Assembly: GCF_025698545.1 (NCBI RefSeq)
Contig: NC_068569.1
Coordinates: 2,356,001-2,420,000 of the forward strand
Direction: 5' to 3'
From: Gossypium raimondii
Taxonomy: Eukaryota > Streptophyta > Magnoliopsida > Malvales > Malvaceae
Length of the DNA: 64,000 nucleotides
Part shown: positions 48,600 through 59,833 of the stretch, piece after piece
How positions within the stretch are numbered: position 1 is the first letter of the stretch
How the letters are laid out: the number at the start of each line of letters is the position of its first letter
The notes under the pieces: model-generated
Told to the model about the DNA's origin: nothing
The model's input: the letters and a program-made list of their open reading frames with translations, nothing else
Database searches by the model: none
Made by a program: the position numbers and the translations under genes

Positions 48600-51500
48600 T
48601 CATGCCTTTGTCGCGCACGAAATGACATGGGACTTGAATTTCTCCAGCTCAGCTAAAACCTCCTCTTCTGGCCTATAGATCAGATCACTCATGCGCCATA
48701 TCTGCATCATTTCATTCACATTTTTATTCTTTCTTCAAATAAAACAATAACACTTGGAAGGAAATCACTAAATGGGGCGGTTGGCTTTCAATAAATCAAT
48801 GTTAAAATGTGCCACAAGTCCCTCTACTTTTTGAAAATTAAGAATTTAGTCCCTATACTTCTATTTCATGAAACTTAGCCCCTCTACTTTTCAGATTTCA
48901 AAATTGAAGTCCAACTAGCAACACTGTTAAATTTGTTACTGTGACATTTTTTAAATAAAAAAAAAATACGCTCTTGATAACCATGTAATTAAAAAAATGA
49001 CTTTGTAATTAACTTGAATTTAACAACAAAATTTAATAGTGTTAACAATTGAACCTGAATTTTGAAATCTGAAAAGTAATAAGGACTAAATTCCATGAAA
49101 TAGAAGTACAAGAACTAAATTCCTAATTTTTGAAAAGTACAGGGAGTTGTGGCACATTTTAACCATAAATGAACCCCGATGGTGATTCTAATCCCATGGC
49201 TACCGTGCTATGACTTCCTTTTTATTGAAATGTCGGTATCTAACACCAGTGTTCAATATAATTCAGGTATAGGGTATGGGAGATGGCCCTCCAAATACAC
49301 AAAAAATATAAAACATACCCATGTCAGACATATACCCACATCCAACACTTACACCCACCATACGCGAACATGTTTTTGCAGTATTGGCAGGCCATGAAAT
49401 CTCCAGAACATTTTTATAAAACTTTCTTGCAACGGATGCATTGCTTTTGACTTACCTGTGTCCCATGCTTATATCAATCTTAACAATCACACTGCTTACT
49501 TGAACTGTTTTGACTTTCAAGGGGAAGGAAAAGCATTGCATTTCTGACAAAGAACAGTTTACATGGGAAACTAGTAAATATACCTGCAATGTCCCTCCTC
49601 CACCAGTTGTATCACAGTCATCAGACACACTAACAACAGTCCATGGATCAGATGCATTCCAATGGAAGTCAACAACTTTGTCCCTATATGAAGAGGTTAT
49701 GACATCAAATCAAACAAAATCCGAAGGTTGCATCATTTTCAACTTGGAAACATTTATTAGGTAAGGCCAAATTCCGTGGAAAAACAATCAGGTATATCGT
49801 CTTTGACATGCAATACCAACTTCTTAGAAACCAGAACTTAGCCATGCCTCAAGACTAAGTTTCATGACTCCTCAAATTAGCTAGGAAACACATCACCGTA
49901 CCCAGGATGTTGGAGTATAAACCTCCTATCAGGTGGAACATTAAAATTTCCCATTAAGGACTCTTAAGAGCATCAAAACATAAGGTGTTAAAAGCTTTAA
50001 TGCATACACAACTGTAAGAAATACATGTTTGTTTGTTTTTTTTTAATAGAAAAAAATAAATGTTGAATCAGCTAAATGCATGCAAGATCATTACAAAAAC
50101 CAGTTTAATGGTGTGCAAATTTAAAAGGATAGAGATAACACTATAAGCAAATAAAAAGAATAAAGAAAAATATAAAATGTATATTGAGGATGAGATTAAG
50201 ACATAGATGGCATGGTTCAAAAGAATAGTCCAAACATATGATATATCACAAACTGAAAAACAGTTACAAACCTGTGTCCAGCGTGCTGGAAAAACAGTCC
50301 TGCAGGAGCACTAGGAGATCTTGAAGCACGTTCCACCTTCTTGCCAACCTAAAACATGATGAGCAATTGAAACCAACCACTATATTACACAGTAGAAAGT
50401 ACAGCTAGAACAAGCTAAATAAGCAAGCATGTTTTCACTGCCATCATTTTACAGATATATCTACTCCTACAAAGATATGAACCACAGTTGTCAACTTACA
50501 AACCACATCATCCTTTATTTGATGAGAGTTCAATTTCCTAAGTTGACAGTGAAAATCTAAAAATATTCCCAAACTGAAAACTGTCATGCAAACTTAAAAA
50601 ACGTAGTCAGCTAACAGATGCCCCATGTTCAACACATATGCCTGGCCTTGTGTCACATTTGTTACATCATGCAAAGGCAATTAACAGGAGAAGATCAAGT
50701 AATCACACCTTGTCATAGTCCCAAATGTTCAAGAGCCCATCCTCAGCAGAACTGCCAAATACAGATGATTTGTCTGGAGACCACTGGACCATGAGATTTA
50801 TAAATTTGGTAAGAACAAATACATCATAACGTTAGAATCACATTTGGAAAAAATAGGAATTAAGAATGTTAAACGATCAGGTTTGACACCTGCACGCATA
50901 GAACAGCAGCTTTATGACCCTCAAACTTGTAAATGGGTGATCCAATTCCATTAGAAGTAAGATTTCTTCGATCAAACATACGTACAGTATGATCTGCAGA
51001 CCTGAGAGATCAATAAAAGAAAATAAATAACATGTTATCTTTTACCCCTCAGTACAAAACATGAAGCACCACCACACTCCTAGTGCATCAGAGTTTGATG
51101 CTAAAAATAAAGTGCAAAACTGAAAGGAACTTGGGATGGAGATATACCCAGTCAGGATAAGATTGTCATCATGGGGGTTCCAATCAACACAATGGAGATC
51201 AGCATTATGTGCCTTTTCAACCTGGGAAGAATAAACCAACAATTTAGCTTATCATCAGAAGCATCACTATATTAAAAATTAAAAATTACAAACAAGACAA
51301 CATTAAGAAGATGATAATAAAAAGCATGAGAAACATAAAGCTTTAGTTATTACACCTAGAGGAATTCATAAGTGGAGAAAGAAGCTAAAGGGTTGGCTTT
51401 GATATATCAAATGAAACCACTTTAAATGATATAGAACAGACAATGGTCAACAATGAAGTCCCAGACAGGAGGGACAGCAATGTATAACTAGAATCAGAAA

Positions 51501-54500
51501 ACAGCGAACAGAACTTTCAACAAGTTTCTGCAAAGGATTTGAAGGAGTGGCATTGTATTCCAGCTGAACCCATATATAGAAGATGTGAAAAGCAGGTATG
51601 AAAAAGACAACTACAGGGGAAAAGGGAGAATCAAGCAGTTATTATTACTACCATTAGAGATGCAAATATTAATAGGAAAATTACCTTGACAGTGGGGCCA
51701 GTGCCAACTCGTGCATCCCATAGTATGAGGCAGGAATCATCACCTACACTACAGAACTCTTGTGCACTACAGAACATATAAGAGACGTCTCAGATTTTTG
51801 GGCCATAGATCGTCAAAAGTATCAACTCAAAAGTCAAGACTACAGTGGAAAACAAACCACTGAAAAAATCCATTTAAATAAACTTGCTTTTACAAGAAAA
51901 ATTTATGAACTTGATAAGCATATACAATAAAGAATTAAATGACTTAGATTTTATAATAGAGAAAGAAGCTACCTTGATGGACAGAATGTAACATCTTCAA
52001 CTGTATCCTCATGCCCACAGAAGACACCACGAGGACCTAAAGAAGGCCCATCAGCAGCTTTGTCATTACCTTCCCCAGGCTTGTTTTGTTTGATGATTGA
52101 TCCGCCAGATCCAGGAGATTTAGTAGGGTCTGTAGCCATTGTTGTTATGTGGTCCTGGATGCTCCACAAAACCACTGATTTGTCCTTCCCTGTCATAAAA
52201 GTTCCCGTCACTACGAAGAAATGCCAATCACATAAAACGAAATTCACTTTTCTGAGCCAGTTTTAAAAAACCCAAATCATCCCTTTCAGGACTCAAAATA
52301 ATGAGGAGAAAGGGCATGTTTAGCTCTCAAACTAAATAACTTGAGTAATGATGAACTCACATCATCTTATATGGACATATAGATCATGGTTTCCATGAGA
52401 GTTCAGTACTAAACACATTAATAATAGCATTAATCCTAGGCAAGCAAGTTAATTGAACGATGAAACTTCACAACCTCCAGAGAGCACATAAGGCTCAGTT
52501 GGACACATTGCAAGAGCAAATTCAGCATTATCTTGATGCCCGGTCAAAATCTGCCGAAAAGGAAAAACAAGTCAGCAGTGAAAAGGGTTTATTCAGCTCC
52601 ATCCCTCTGTGCCGCCCCATACATAAGTACACACAAGTAGAACACAGATAAAGTTTAGTAGAACTAAATTCTTGAAACAAATTTACCAAATCTGGGCGAG
52701 AATGGGTTGCTCCAAGAACTGCATGGCGGTTGGGTTGAGCCTCGACATCCCAAATAAGAACCTAAAATTAATGAAGTCGCGTGTCAACCAGACTTTTAAC
52801 ATCTATCCTCAAAAGAAAACCAGAAAGAAATATGGACTCCAAATAATTTAATAAAACAGAAATAAAAAGAGTGTTACATCAGGACTATCAGTGTGAGTTG
52901 CCACAATCCTAGAGCTCTGTGGAAGTTCCCTGATTCTGTTGACCTGCAAGATAATATTTGGCCATCTCAAAAAAATAAACTATATCAACAAGAAAAACAA
53001 AGAAAACAGGTAAATGAGTATTATAAGATTTTGATGTTATACATGCAAAACAGGGAATTTAATCAAGCAGAAAATCTTTTTCTCACAGATGTCATTCATC
53101 AGAAGCATAACTTATATTTTAATGAACCAACTCAAAAAGAAGAATTAAATTGTGAAATCTAATACTATATCACTTTACAGAAAGATAGCTGAGTTCCAAC
53201 AAAATGGTCAGTGGATGGATATGTCATCACACAACTATAAATGAAGTCATAAACATGTCTTTTCTGGAATGACAAGATTCATACTTCTCCAGGATGTATG
53301 ATGGTTTTGTACTTCTTCACAAATGGTGAGCGTGCTTCTTCATTAAACTGAAAAAACATGAAGCAACCATGTAAATAATGAGAAGAAAGCTACTTGCACC
53401 AGTATTTTAAGTGCATAACAAGGAAAAGGATCCCTTGAAGATGAGGTACCTGAGATATGTGCTCAGCAGCAGCAACCCTAGGTTTGACAACTTCACAATT
53501 AGCAATCACAAGAGTATTCGGAACACTACCATCAGTCTGTCATTATAACATAAGACAATAACCAAAAGAAAACATGTCAAAATAGATGACAATAAAAATA
53601 TGTCCCATGAAAAATTGATATTAATAAAATAATTCAACCACAAACTCATCATATGCTTCATCATTGTTCTACTAAGCTTTCTTTCAAATTCCATTTGCTC
53701 AATGAGTTCTTACATGATGCATCTCTTTGCTTTAACCAGCAACAGAAAAATAGAGACTCCTTTCATTCAGTTCATAATTTCTATCCAAGCTTGTTAAAGC
53801 ACTCCAAAAAGATATATATATATTCTGAGAAGGAAAATACTTGCCTGTTCAGAGAGGTAGAGACGCTGCCGATTCTTGTAAGTAGCTTGCTCAAGCTGTG
53901 GTCCCCAGCTGTTCAAGACCAAATTAAGCTATCATCAAGGAAAATGAAAGGAAATAAAAAAGGATTAACTTACAACAATCTAACACAAATTGAAGCAAAA
54001 AAAAAGGTTCGGTGCTCGTTCCTCAACAACAAGAAACGATTAATGCCAGCCATCTAACAATTAAAACAAAACGATAAATAAAATAAATACGGAATTCAAA
54101 AAATGAAAGCAGATCATCAGCTCAGCAGAAGCACACTAGGGTTCAGCATAAGAAAATGAAGATCTTTAGAATCAATCATAACAACTCAATTAAACCCAAA
54201 ATGAAAAAGGAAATATTATTTTAGCTACAGAACCCTAAACCCAATATTTTGTAACGAAAATACCAAAGTAACCCTAAAACCCTAAAATGGTCCTGGATGT
54301 ACCGGCAAGAAAGAGAAGGCCAAACGAGATTGTGATTAGCAAGCCAGTCATAAAGAACAGGAACCAAAGACTTCCACTGAGTGTACTTCTCATCAACGCT
54401 AGGTTGGTGAGCTTTCTTTCCTTCTTTCATTTTACTAGCACTTTGTTGTTGCTGCTGTTCTTTCTCTTCCTTTGGCTTTGGTTTTCGACCTCTCTTCTTA

Positions 54501-54541
54501 GGACCTTGTTGTTGCTGTTGTTGGGGTTGAGGAGACTCCAT
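48600..54541 (-). CDS. FVE: FVE/MSI4-type WD40 histone-binding protein
   Basis: I placed 15 coding exons with consistent phases, totalling 502 residues: 54541-54303, 53908-53845, 53536-53450, 53347-53285, 52943-52878, 52761-52687, 52550-52475, 52189-51973, 51766-51685, 51221-51148, 51001-50890, 50783-50709, 50348-50272, 49683-49584, 48701-48600. The N-terminus is Gln- and Lys-rich with a KKRGRKPKPKEEK stretch (nuclear localisation), then the CAF1c N-terminal segment DEKYTQWKSLVPVLYDW, then WD repeats (WSIQDH, GHEDTVEDV, LHCVDWNPHDDNLILTG, WDYDK, DFHWNASDPW). It matches Arabidopsis FVE/MSI4 nearly end to end as I recall it. FVE works with histone deacetylase HDA6 and FLD to repress FLC in the autonomous flowering pathway, and in cold response and silencing. 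Intron 2 begins GCAAGT (GC-AG), and the last intron carries a foldback element. Confidence 0.96.
48801..49163. mobile_element. Foldback MITE in the last intron of the FVE-type gene
   Basis: The left arm begins GTTAAAATGTGCCACAAGTC; the right arm, reverse-complemented, begins GTTAAAATGTGCCACAACTC. The arms remain similar for about 135 bases, through TTTAGTCCCTATACTTCTAT and CTTTTCAGATTTCAAAATT. Almost the whole 363-base element is stem, with a short A-rich centre. It lies between exons 14 and 15. I could not find a convincing target duplication. Confidence 0.8.
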
Positions 54542-56657
54542 TTTTTTAGATTGGGAATTTTGCTGATACTTTTAAAAAAGAAAAAGGAAGAAGAGAAAAA
54601 AAATTTACAGCGATTGTTTTCCAGGGACCCGCCACTGGTACTGTAATGGGGATCGGAAGAGTGACAAAAACAAAATATAGGAAAATTTGGTTGAGTGAGG
54701 CATGAGGGTTTCGTTGAACCACGCCTACGCTCTTTAGAAATGAAGTGAGGGTCACGCGCCAAGAGACGTTACTGTGATGCTGAGCATCTTATGGACGTGA
54801 GATTCACTGCCATTTATATTTAGCACTGGTCGGATTGGCTTTCCAACGTTTTAGCAGAGATATCGGGAACTAACAGTATGTAAGACCGGCCAATGTCTCG
54901 AAGTGGCTTTACATTTGGTGAAAGATGGGTTCTCGTCAGCTGGCCTGAAATTTCGTTCGCTGTAATAAAATATTATTATTTTACAAAATAAAGTTGTAAT
55001 AAAATTGAATAAATATAATATTAATTTAATTAGATGAATATAGTAAAACTATAATAGTATTGTTGTGTTTGATTCAAAAGAATTAATGTGATAAAAACAT
55101 AAGAAAAATGTTCAAATAACAAATATAGCCTTCAATAATTTTTTTAAATGAAAATTTCACAAATCTCCCATATCTTGACATACATTGTTTTTTTAATTTT
55201 TACTTTTATTTTTGTAAAATATAAAAAATGTAAAAATAATTAAATGACAAAATTTTCATTATTTCAATATATTACAGATTATGAGAACGAAATAGGAAAA
55301 CTGGTGACCCAAGAAGCAAAGAAAGGAAAAAAGATAAGACCTTTAGGCATTGGTTAACAATGACAAAGCTTGGTTGTTCACTTCTTTGGCCTTCAAAATG
55401 AAAAACTGAGTCTTCAACTAAATAGGAAACAATTAAAAAAATTCAAACATAATTGCCAATTAAGAAATAAGAGATGACAACGGAAAGGAAATTAGTATGA
55501 AGGATTTCGTTGGGACAATGTTTACAAACAGAAAACAAGATGCTGGTGGAACATAAACAATGGTTAAACGACTTCGGCGAAGAGATAAAATGCTAGAGAC
55601 AAATCAAGATATAAGTACCCAATAATGGAGGGAGCTTTCTTCTTCGATTTTGTTTCTCTGTAATAAGAACAACCCATAATTGATTTCTTTGATATGGCAA
55701 CAGTTCAGGCTTTAAATTTCTGTTGGTAAAAACGATGTGTTTTGCCTTTAGTTAAATGGTGCGTAGGAAGAAGTTTAAACGCGTCGTTTTGAGTCAAGTC
55801 TGTTAAGTGAAACAAGGCGGATTATTGGTAGCAATTTTCACAGCTGCCATTCTGTTATTTGGTCCATTATTCGTCCGGACATGAATTTCTAATCCTTCTC
55901 TCATCTTTCACTCCTGAAATTCTACTGCTCTTTCTTCTATCTCTTCAAATCCCTATCTTCTTCCTTGATTCAAGAGATTGGAGGAAATGGTGAACAAAGG
56001 TGGGAGGAGATTTTGGATTAAAAAAGAACGAGAAAATAATTACGAGATGCATTGAATAAGCAATTCAAAACCCGATCCTCTGAATGGGTATGCAGAGCCC
56101 GCATGGAAAAATTGATTCGAAAGTCAATTTTCAACCAAACAAATGCACCACCGTTCAAAACTAAATAAGACCTGATTCATGTGAACCAAACATAACGTAA
56201 ATAGTTTTGTCAATCTTCCTCCGATTAGCTTTAGGAACCTTTGTAGTTTGTACTGTGTTATTTTTTTGTTTTGTTTTGTTTTCTTATTAAGGTTTAATAT
56301 TGAAACCATTTCGGCACCTATTGGTTGATATCTGATACCATGAAGCACAAAAATCCAAGGATTTGTGCACGACTCTTCGGATCAAACTATTGTTTGAGTC
56401 GATGTGGAATGAGGCTACTGCAAATTGAACCAGTGTGCAACTTAAACAATGTGATGCAACTACGACTCCTATAAATTTGGGCATGCACCAAGAAAACCCA
56501 AGAGATATCAAAATATTCTCATAGAAGCACTCTTTATCTGATTAATAACAAAAAAAAAAAAAAAAAGTCTATAGGTAACAAGGTCGAAGCCATGATCCTC
56601 CATTCAACACCATTCTGCTCAGCAAATTTTTAAAATGGTTGAAAAAATATATGAAAA
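54542..56657. other. Intergenic between FVE-type and OST-subunit genes
   Basis: The first 200-300 bases are probably the leader and promoter of the FVE-type gene, and the stretch next to 56657 the 3' UTR of the OST-subunit gene. Minus-strand frames at 56124-56511 have no recognisable domain. No other gene is seen. Confidence 0.55.
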
Positions 56658-58159
56658 TCAGACATAAACGCCGGCTGAAAGTAGCAAAAACAGTGACCCG
56701 AATCCCTGCAAGGATATCCAGAATCAAGCATCAGCCATGCACAAAAACAACTAGATGAATTAATGAGAAAATCCAACCACAATAGATAGAAAAAGATATA
56801 CCAGGAAGACAGATGCCACTCCCCCGGTTGTGAGCTCCTTTGCAAGACTGCGATTTCGTTTGGAAGAAGTTGCTTCGTAGCTGCATATTTTGAGCAAAAA
56901 GAAAATTTCCATGAGAATTTAACTTAAAAGTTTTTACAATCATTAAGCAGCAGTATAAGAAAATTTAAGGCTTTTTCGAGAAAACAAATAAAATGCAAGG
57001 AAGCTAGTGATAATTGAAATGTACCATTGCTACAATTTAGTGAAAATAGAGCTCTAAGATCTAACTCCAAGATCCAATGATTTCAAGTTCTTTACTCTCT
57101 AGCGAAAAATAAAATTTTGACTCGAGTAAGTTTTAAGGTAACATTAGTACAGTGAAATGAGGAAGTACTAACTATAAGATCCAACCCAAATGAAATTGTG
57201 TGGTTAAAAGGATACAGCACACACGAAGCAATTTTAAAGCAAAACCAAGCGCAAGCAGATTTAATCAGTACGGTTCAATGAAATGAGGACTCTAAGTACT
57301 AACTATAAGATCCAACCCAAATGAAATTGCGTAGTCACAAAATGCCAACATCCTCTAAAACGAGGAAAATAAAGAAACTAAAATAGTAAAATCAACAAAA
57401 GCATGGTGAACAATGAAAGCTTTACTATAACAAACTAGATCAGCTCAGATACAGTTTTAGTCATGCAAAAAGTTGGTGTATAATTCTAGGCCTTGGAGTA
57501 TAAAAATTCAAACTTGAAAATACCACAACCAAATCAGGGAAACCAGATACTCATTGAGACAAGTATTTCAGGAACCCAAAAGGACCCAAAGCAAACATGG
57601 AATGCCGGGCTCCAATTGATAATTCATTAATTCTACAAATCAAATGTAAATAAAAGTGAAATGTAGTTCTCCACCCGACGGGAAATGACAATTGTATTCT
57701 ATCCTCCTATTTAAGGATTAGGGAGGGGTTTTAGGCATTGTATCAAAAAATTGAAAAAATTTCCAGAGGTCTTATCAATCTATGAACATATCAGTTATAA
57801 ATTATACATAAAAATCCAGATCTAGTCATAAAATTTTCAAAACATATAGGGGAAAACCCGAAAATTAAGTCCCAAATTTAATCTAATAAGGAAAACAAAA
57901 ATGAAATTTGTTATAGTAAAAGAGGGAATAAATGTTGCGAAGGAGAACAGATGAAGGTTTTTACATGAAGAAGGAAGCAGTGAGGACAAGACCAATGGCG
58001 AGCATGAAGACGGCTAGGGTTGGATACCACGCATCAGGCACGGGACTAGTTATTGCTTTTGCAGGAGGTGCCTGAGAGAAAAAAAAACATAAATCAAACC
58101 CAAAGAAACAATTGAAAACCCTAGAAGTGCTTTGATTTTATTTAATAGGGGTTTACCAT
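56658..58159 (-). CDS. TMEM258/OST5-type oligosaccharyltransferase subunit
   Basis: Four small coding exons give a 78-residue protein: 58159-58157 (the ATG alone), 58071-57965, 56880-56802 and 56705-56658, with GT-AG introns in phases 0, 2 and 0. Human TMEM258 is 79 residues and has the same plan: a SPV motif near the N-terminus (here TSPVPDAWYPTL), a first membrane helix ending in FFIYEATSS, a short charged loop (KRNRSLAKEL), and a second helix with VASVFLGFGSLFLLL ending in GVYV. TMEM258/Ost5 is a small subunit of the ER oligosaccharyltransferase complex that transfers N-glycans to nascent proteins. The start is set by the Kozak-like GCC ATGG and by the match of the MAPP start with other plant members. 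Without splicing, exon 2 would end at a TAA just past its donor, so intron 2 must be removed to make the second helix. Confidence 0.9.
57150..57334. repeat. Direct duplication inside intron 2 of the OST-subunit gene
   Basis: The phrase TACTAACTATAAGATCCAAC, with about 30 further matching bases, occurs near 57166 and again near 57296, offset by about 130 bases. Preceding GTAC...AATGAAATGAGGA phrases also match. It looks like an old tandem duplication. Confidence 0.75.
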
Positions 58160-59833
58160 GGCGATCTTTGTCTCTTCGCTTCGAGTTCTGGAATTTAATC
58201 GAATAAGAGTGAAAATAATGAGCGACTAAGAGGTTTCTGAGTTTTATTAGACTATGAAGCCTGCAAGTCTTCGCTTGTATTGAAACTTAGAATTCCCTAC
58301 ATCGCGGCGCATCAAATGTTTATGTTCTCATTCCTGGCGTGTTTTGCATCGTTGATCTGATGATATATATATTTTTAAGTTTTATAATAATAAAAAGGGT
58401 AAATTACACAGATAATCACCCAACTATAAAAAATTATTTTAGGCACCTAAAATAAAAAAGTTTACAATTTAAACAACCACGTTATATAGTTAGGTCATTT
58501 TAGTTATTACCGTTAAAATCACAAATAACAAGTGATGTGGCGCTTAAAAATCAAGATAATAACAAATTTAGCCTTCAATTTTACATATTATATCAATTTA
58601 GTCATAAATTTAAAAATTAACCCTTAAAATTTACAAATAAGCTCAACTTGATCCTAATTCTAAAACAAAATATATAAAAACACATAAATATTTTCAAAAA
58701 TAGAAAAAATTGTTGAAAATAAATAATAATATATAAAAATTAAAATATTGTTGACAATAAATTGTTATTTAGTGCACTATATTTTTCAAATAAAAATTAA
58801 TTTAAAAATTAAATATGGACAAATCGGGTTAGATTCAAGTTTATATTTCTTCATTTGGGTCAAACTTGAACAAAAAAAATAAATTAATTTTTCGAGTCAG
58901 ACCAAGCTTAAAAATGAATATAAATATCTTGCATGAACCTGGCCCGTTTACGAGCACCTCTAAAAATCACTTAAAAAGAAAATTATAGTGGAGATTGAAG
59001 GAAATTCACCTTGTTGGACAAAGGGTCGTACAATGGTAGCAGTGAGGTTAAGGAAAGAGTGAGCAAGAGAAAGGGGTGAGAGTTGACTAACCTCGGTGAC
59101 AAAATGAGTGAGTATGCGCGTCTTGAGGTAAGAGAAGGCTTAAATAAGTTGATCTTGAACTATATGTAGCAGCACTTGATTGACTAGTTTATCATTTTTA
59201 AGCTTCTTATCAAGTAGGTGACTGAAGTAGTTAGATATATAGGCGCCAAACAATAATTATCTCATCGAAGTGATTTACCAAGTTCTGCCGAAACAGTGTT
59301 TGTGACGGAGATGGCATGTCCCATTGGAGGAGGTAGTCCATTGGTGGCAAAGGAGGTCAATGTTCTCGCAATTTAATGCTAAAATAAAATCATGATATAA
59401 CACTTAGCTTAAAACTTTTTGACATTTAGCTCTGACTGTCCAGTTCTCGAATCAAGGATTTCACTAGTTTTAGAAAGATACTATAGAGTTATTATGCTCA
59501 CCATCTGTTAATATTAAATAAATAAATTACTAATATTTACTAATACATACCTACATATGTCAATACCATAGTTTGATAACCCTCACCCCAAAGAAATTAA
59601 GTTATATATTATTGGTTATGATCCTCAAGCCAACTTTGGTAATAAAAAAACCCTGAAATGTAACTTACACAAAAAAACATGTTTCCAAACATTCAAAACA
59701 GCAATGGCCAGTGTATGCAGTTTCCATTAGCCTCTCTTTTTTTTTTTTTAAGGTCCCTTCTATTACATTCTTATTAAGAACATGGCTGAAATTAGCTTGA
59801 AATTTTACTCGGCATGAACAGTACCTGGGAACA
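58160..59833. other. Intergenic between OST-subunit and hydrolase genes
   Basis: The first part holds the OST-subunit leader and promoter. From about 58395 a repeat-like sequence starts GGGTAAATTACACAGATAAT, similar in style to the ends of plant DNA elements, but no matching right end was found. No gene is recognised. Confidence 0.5.
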
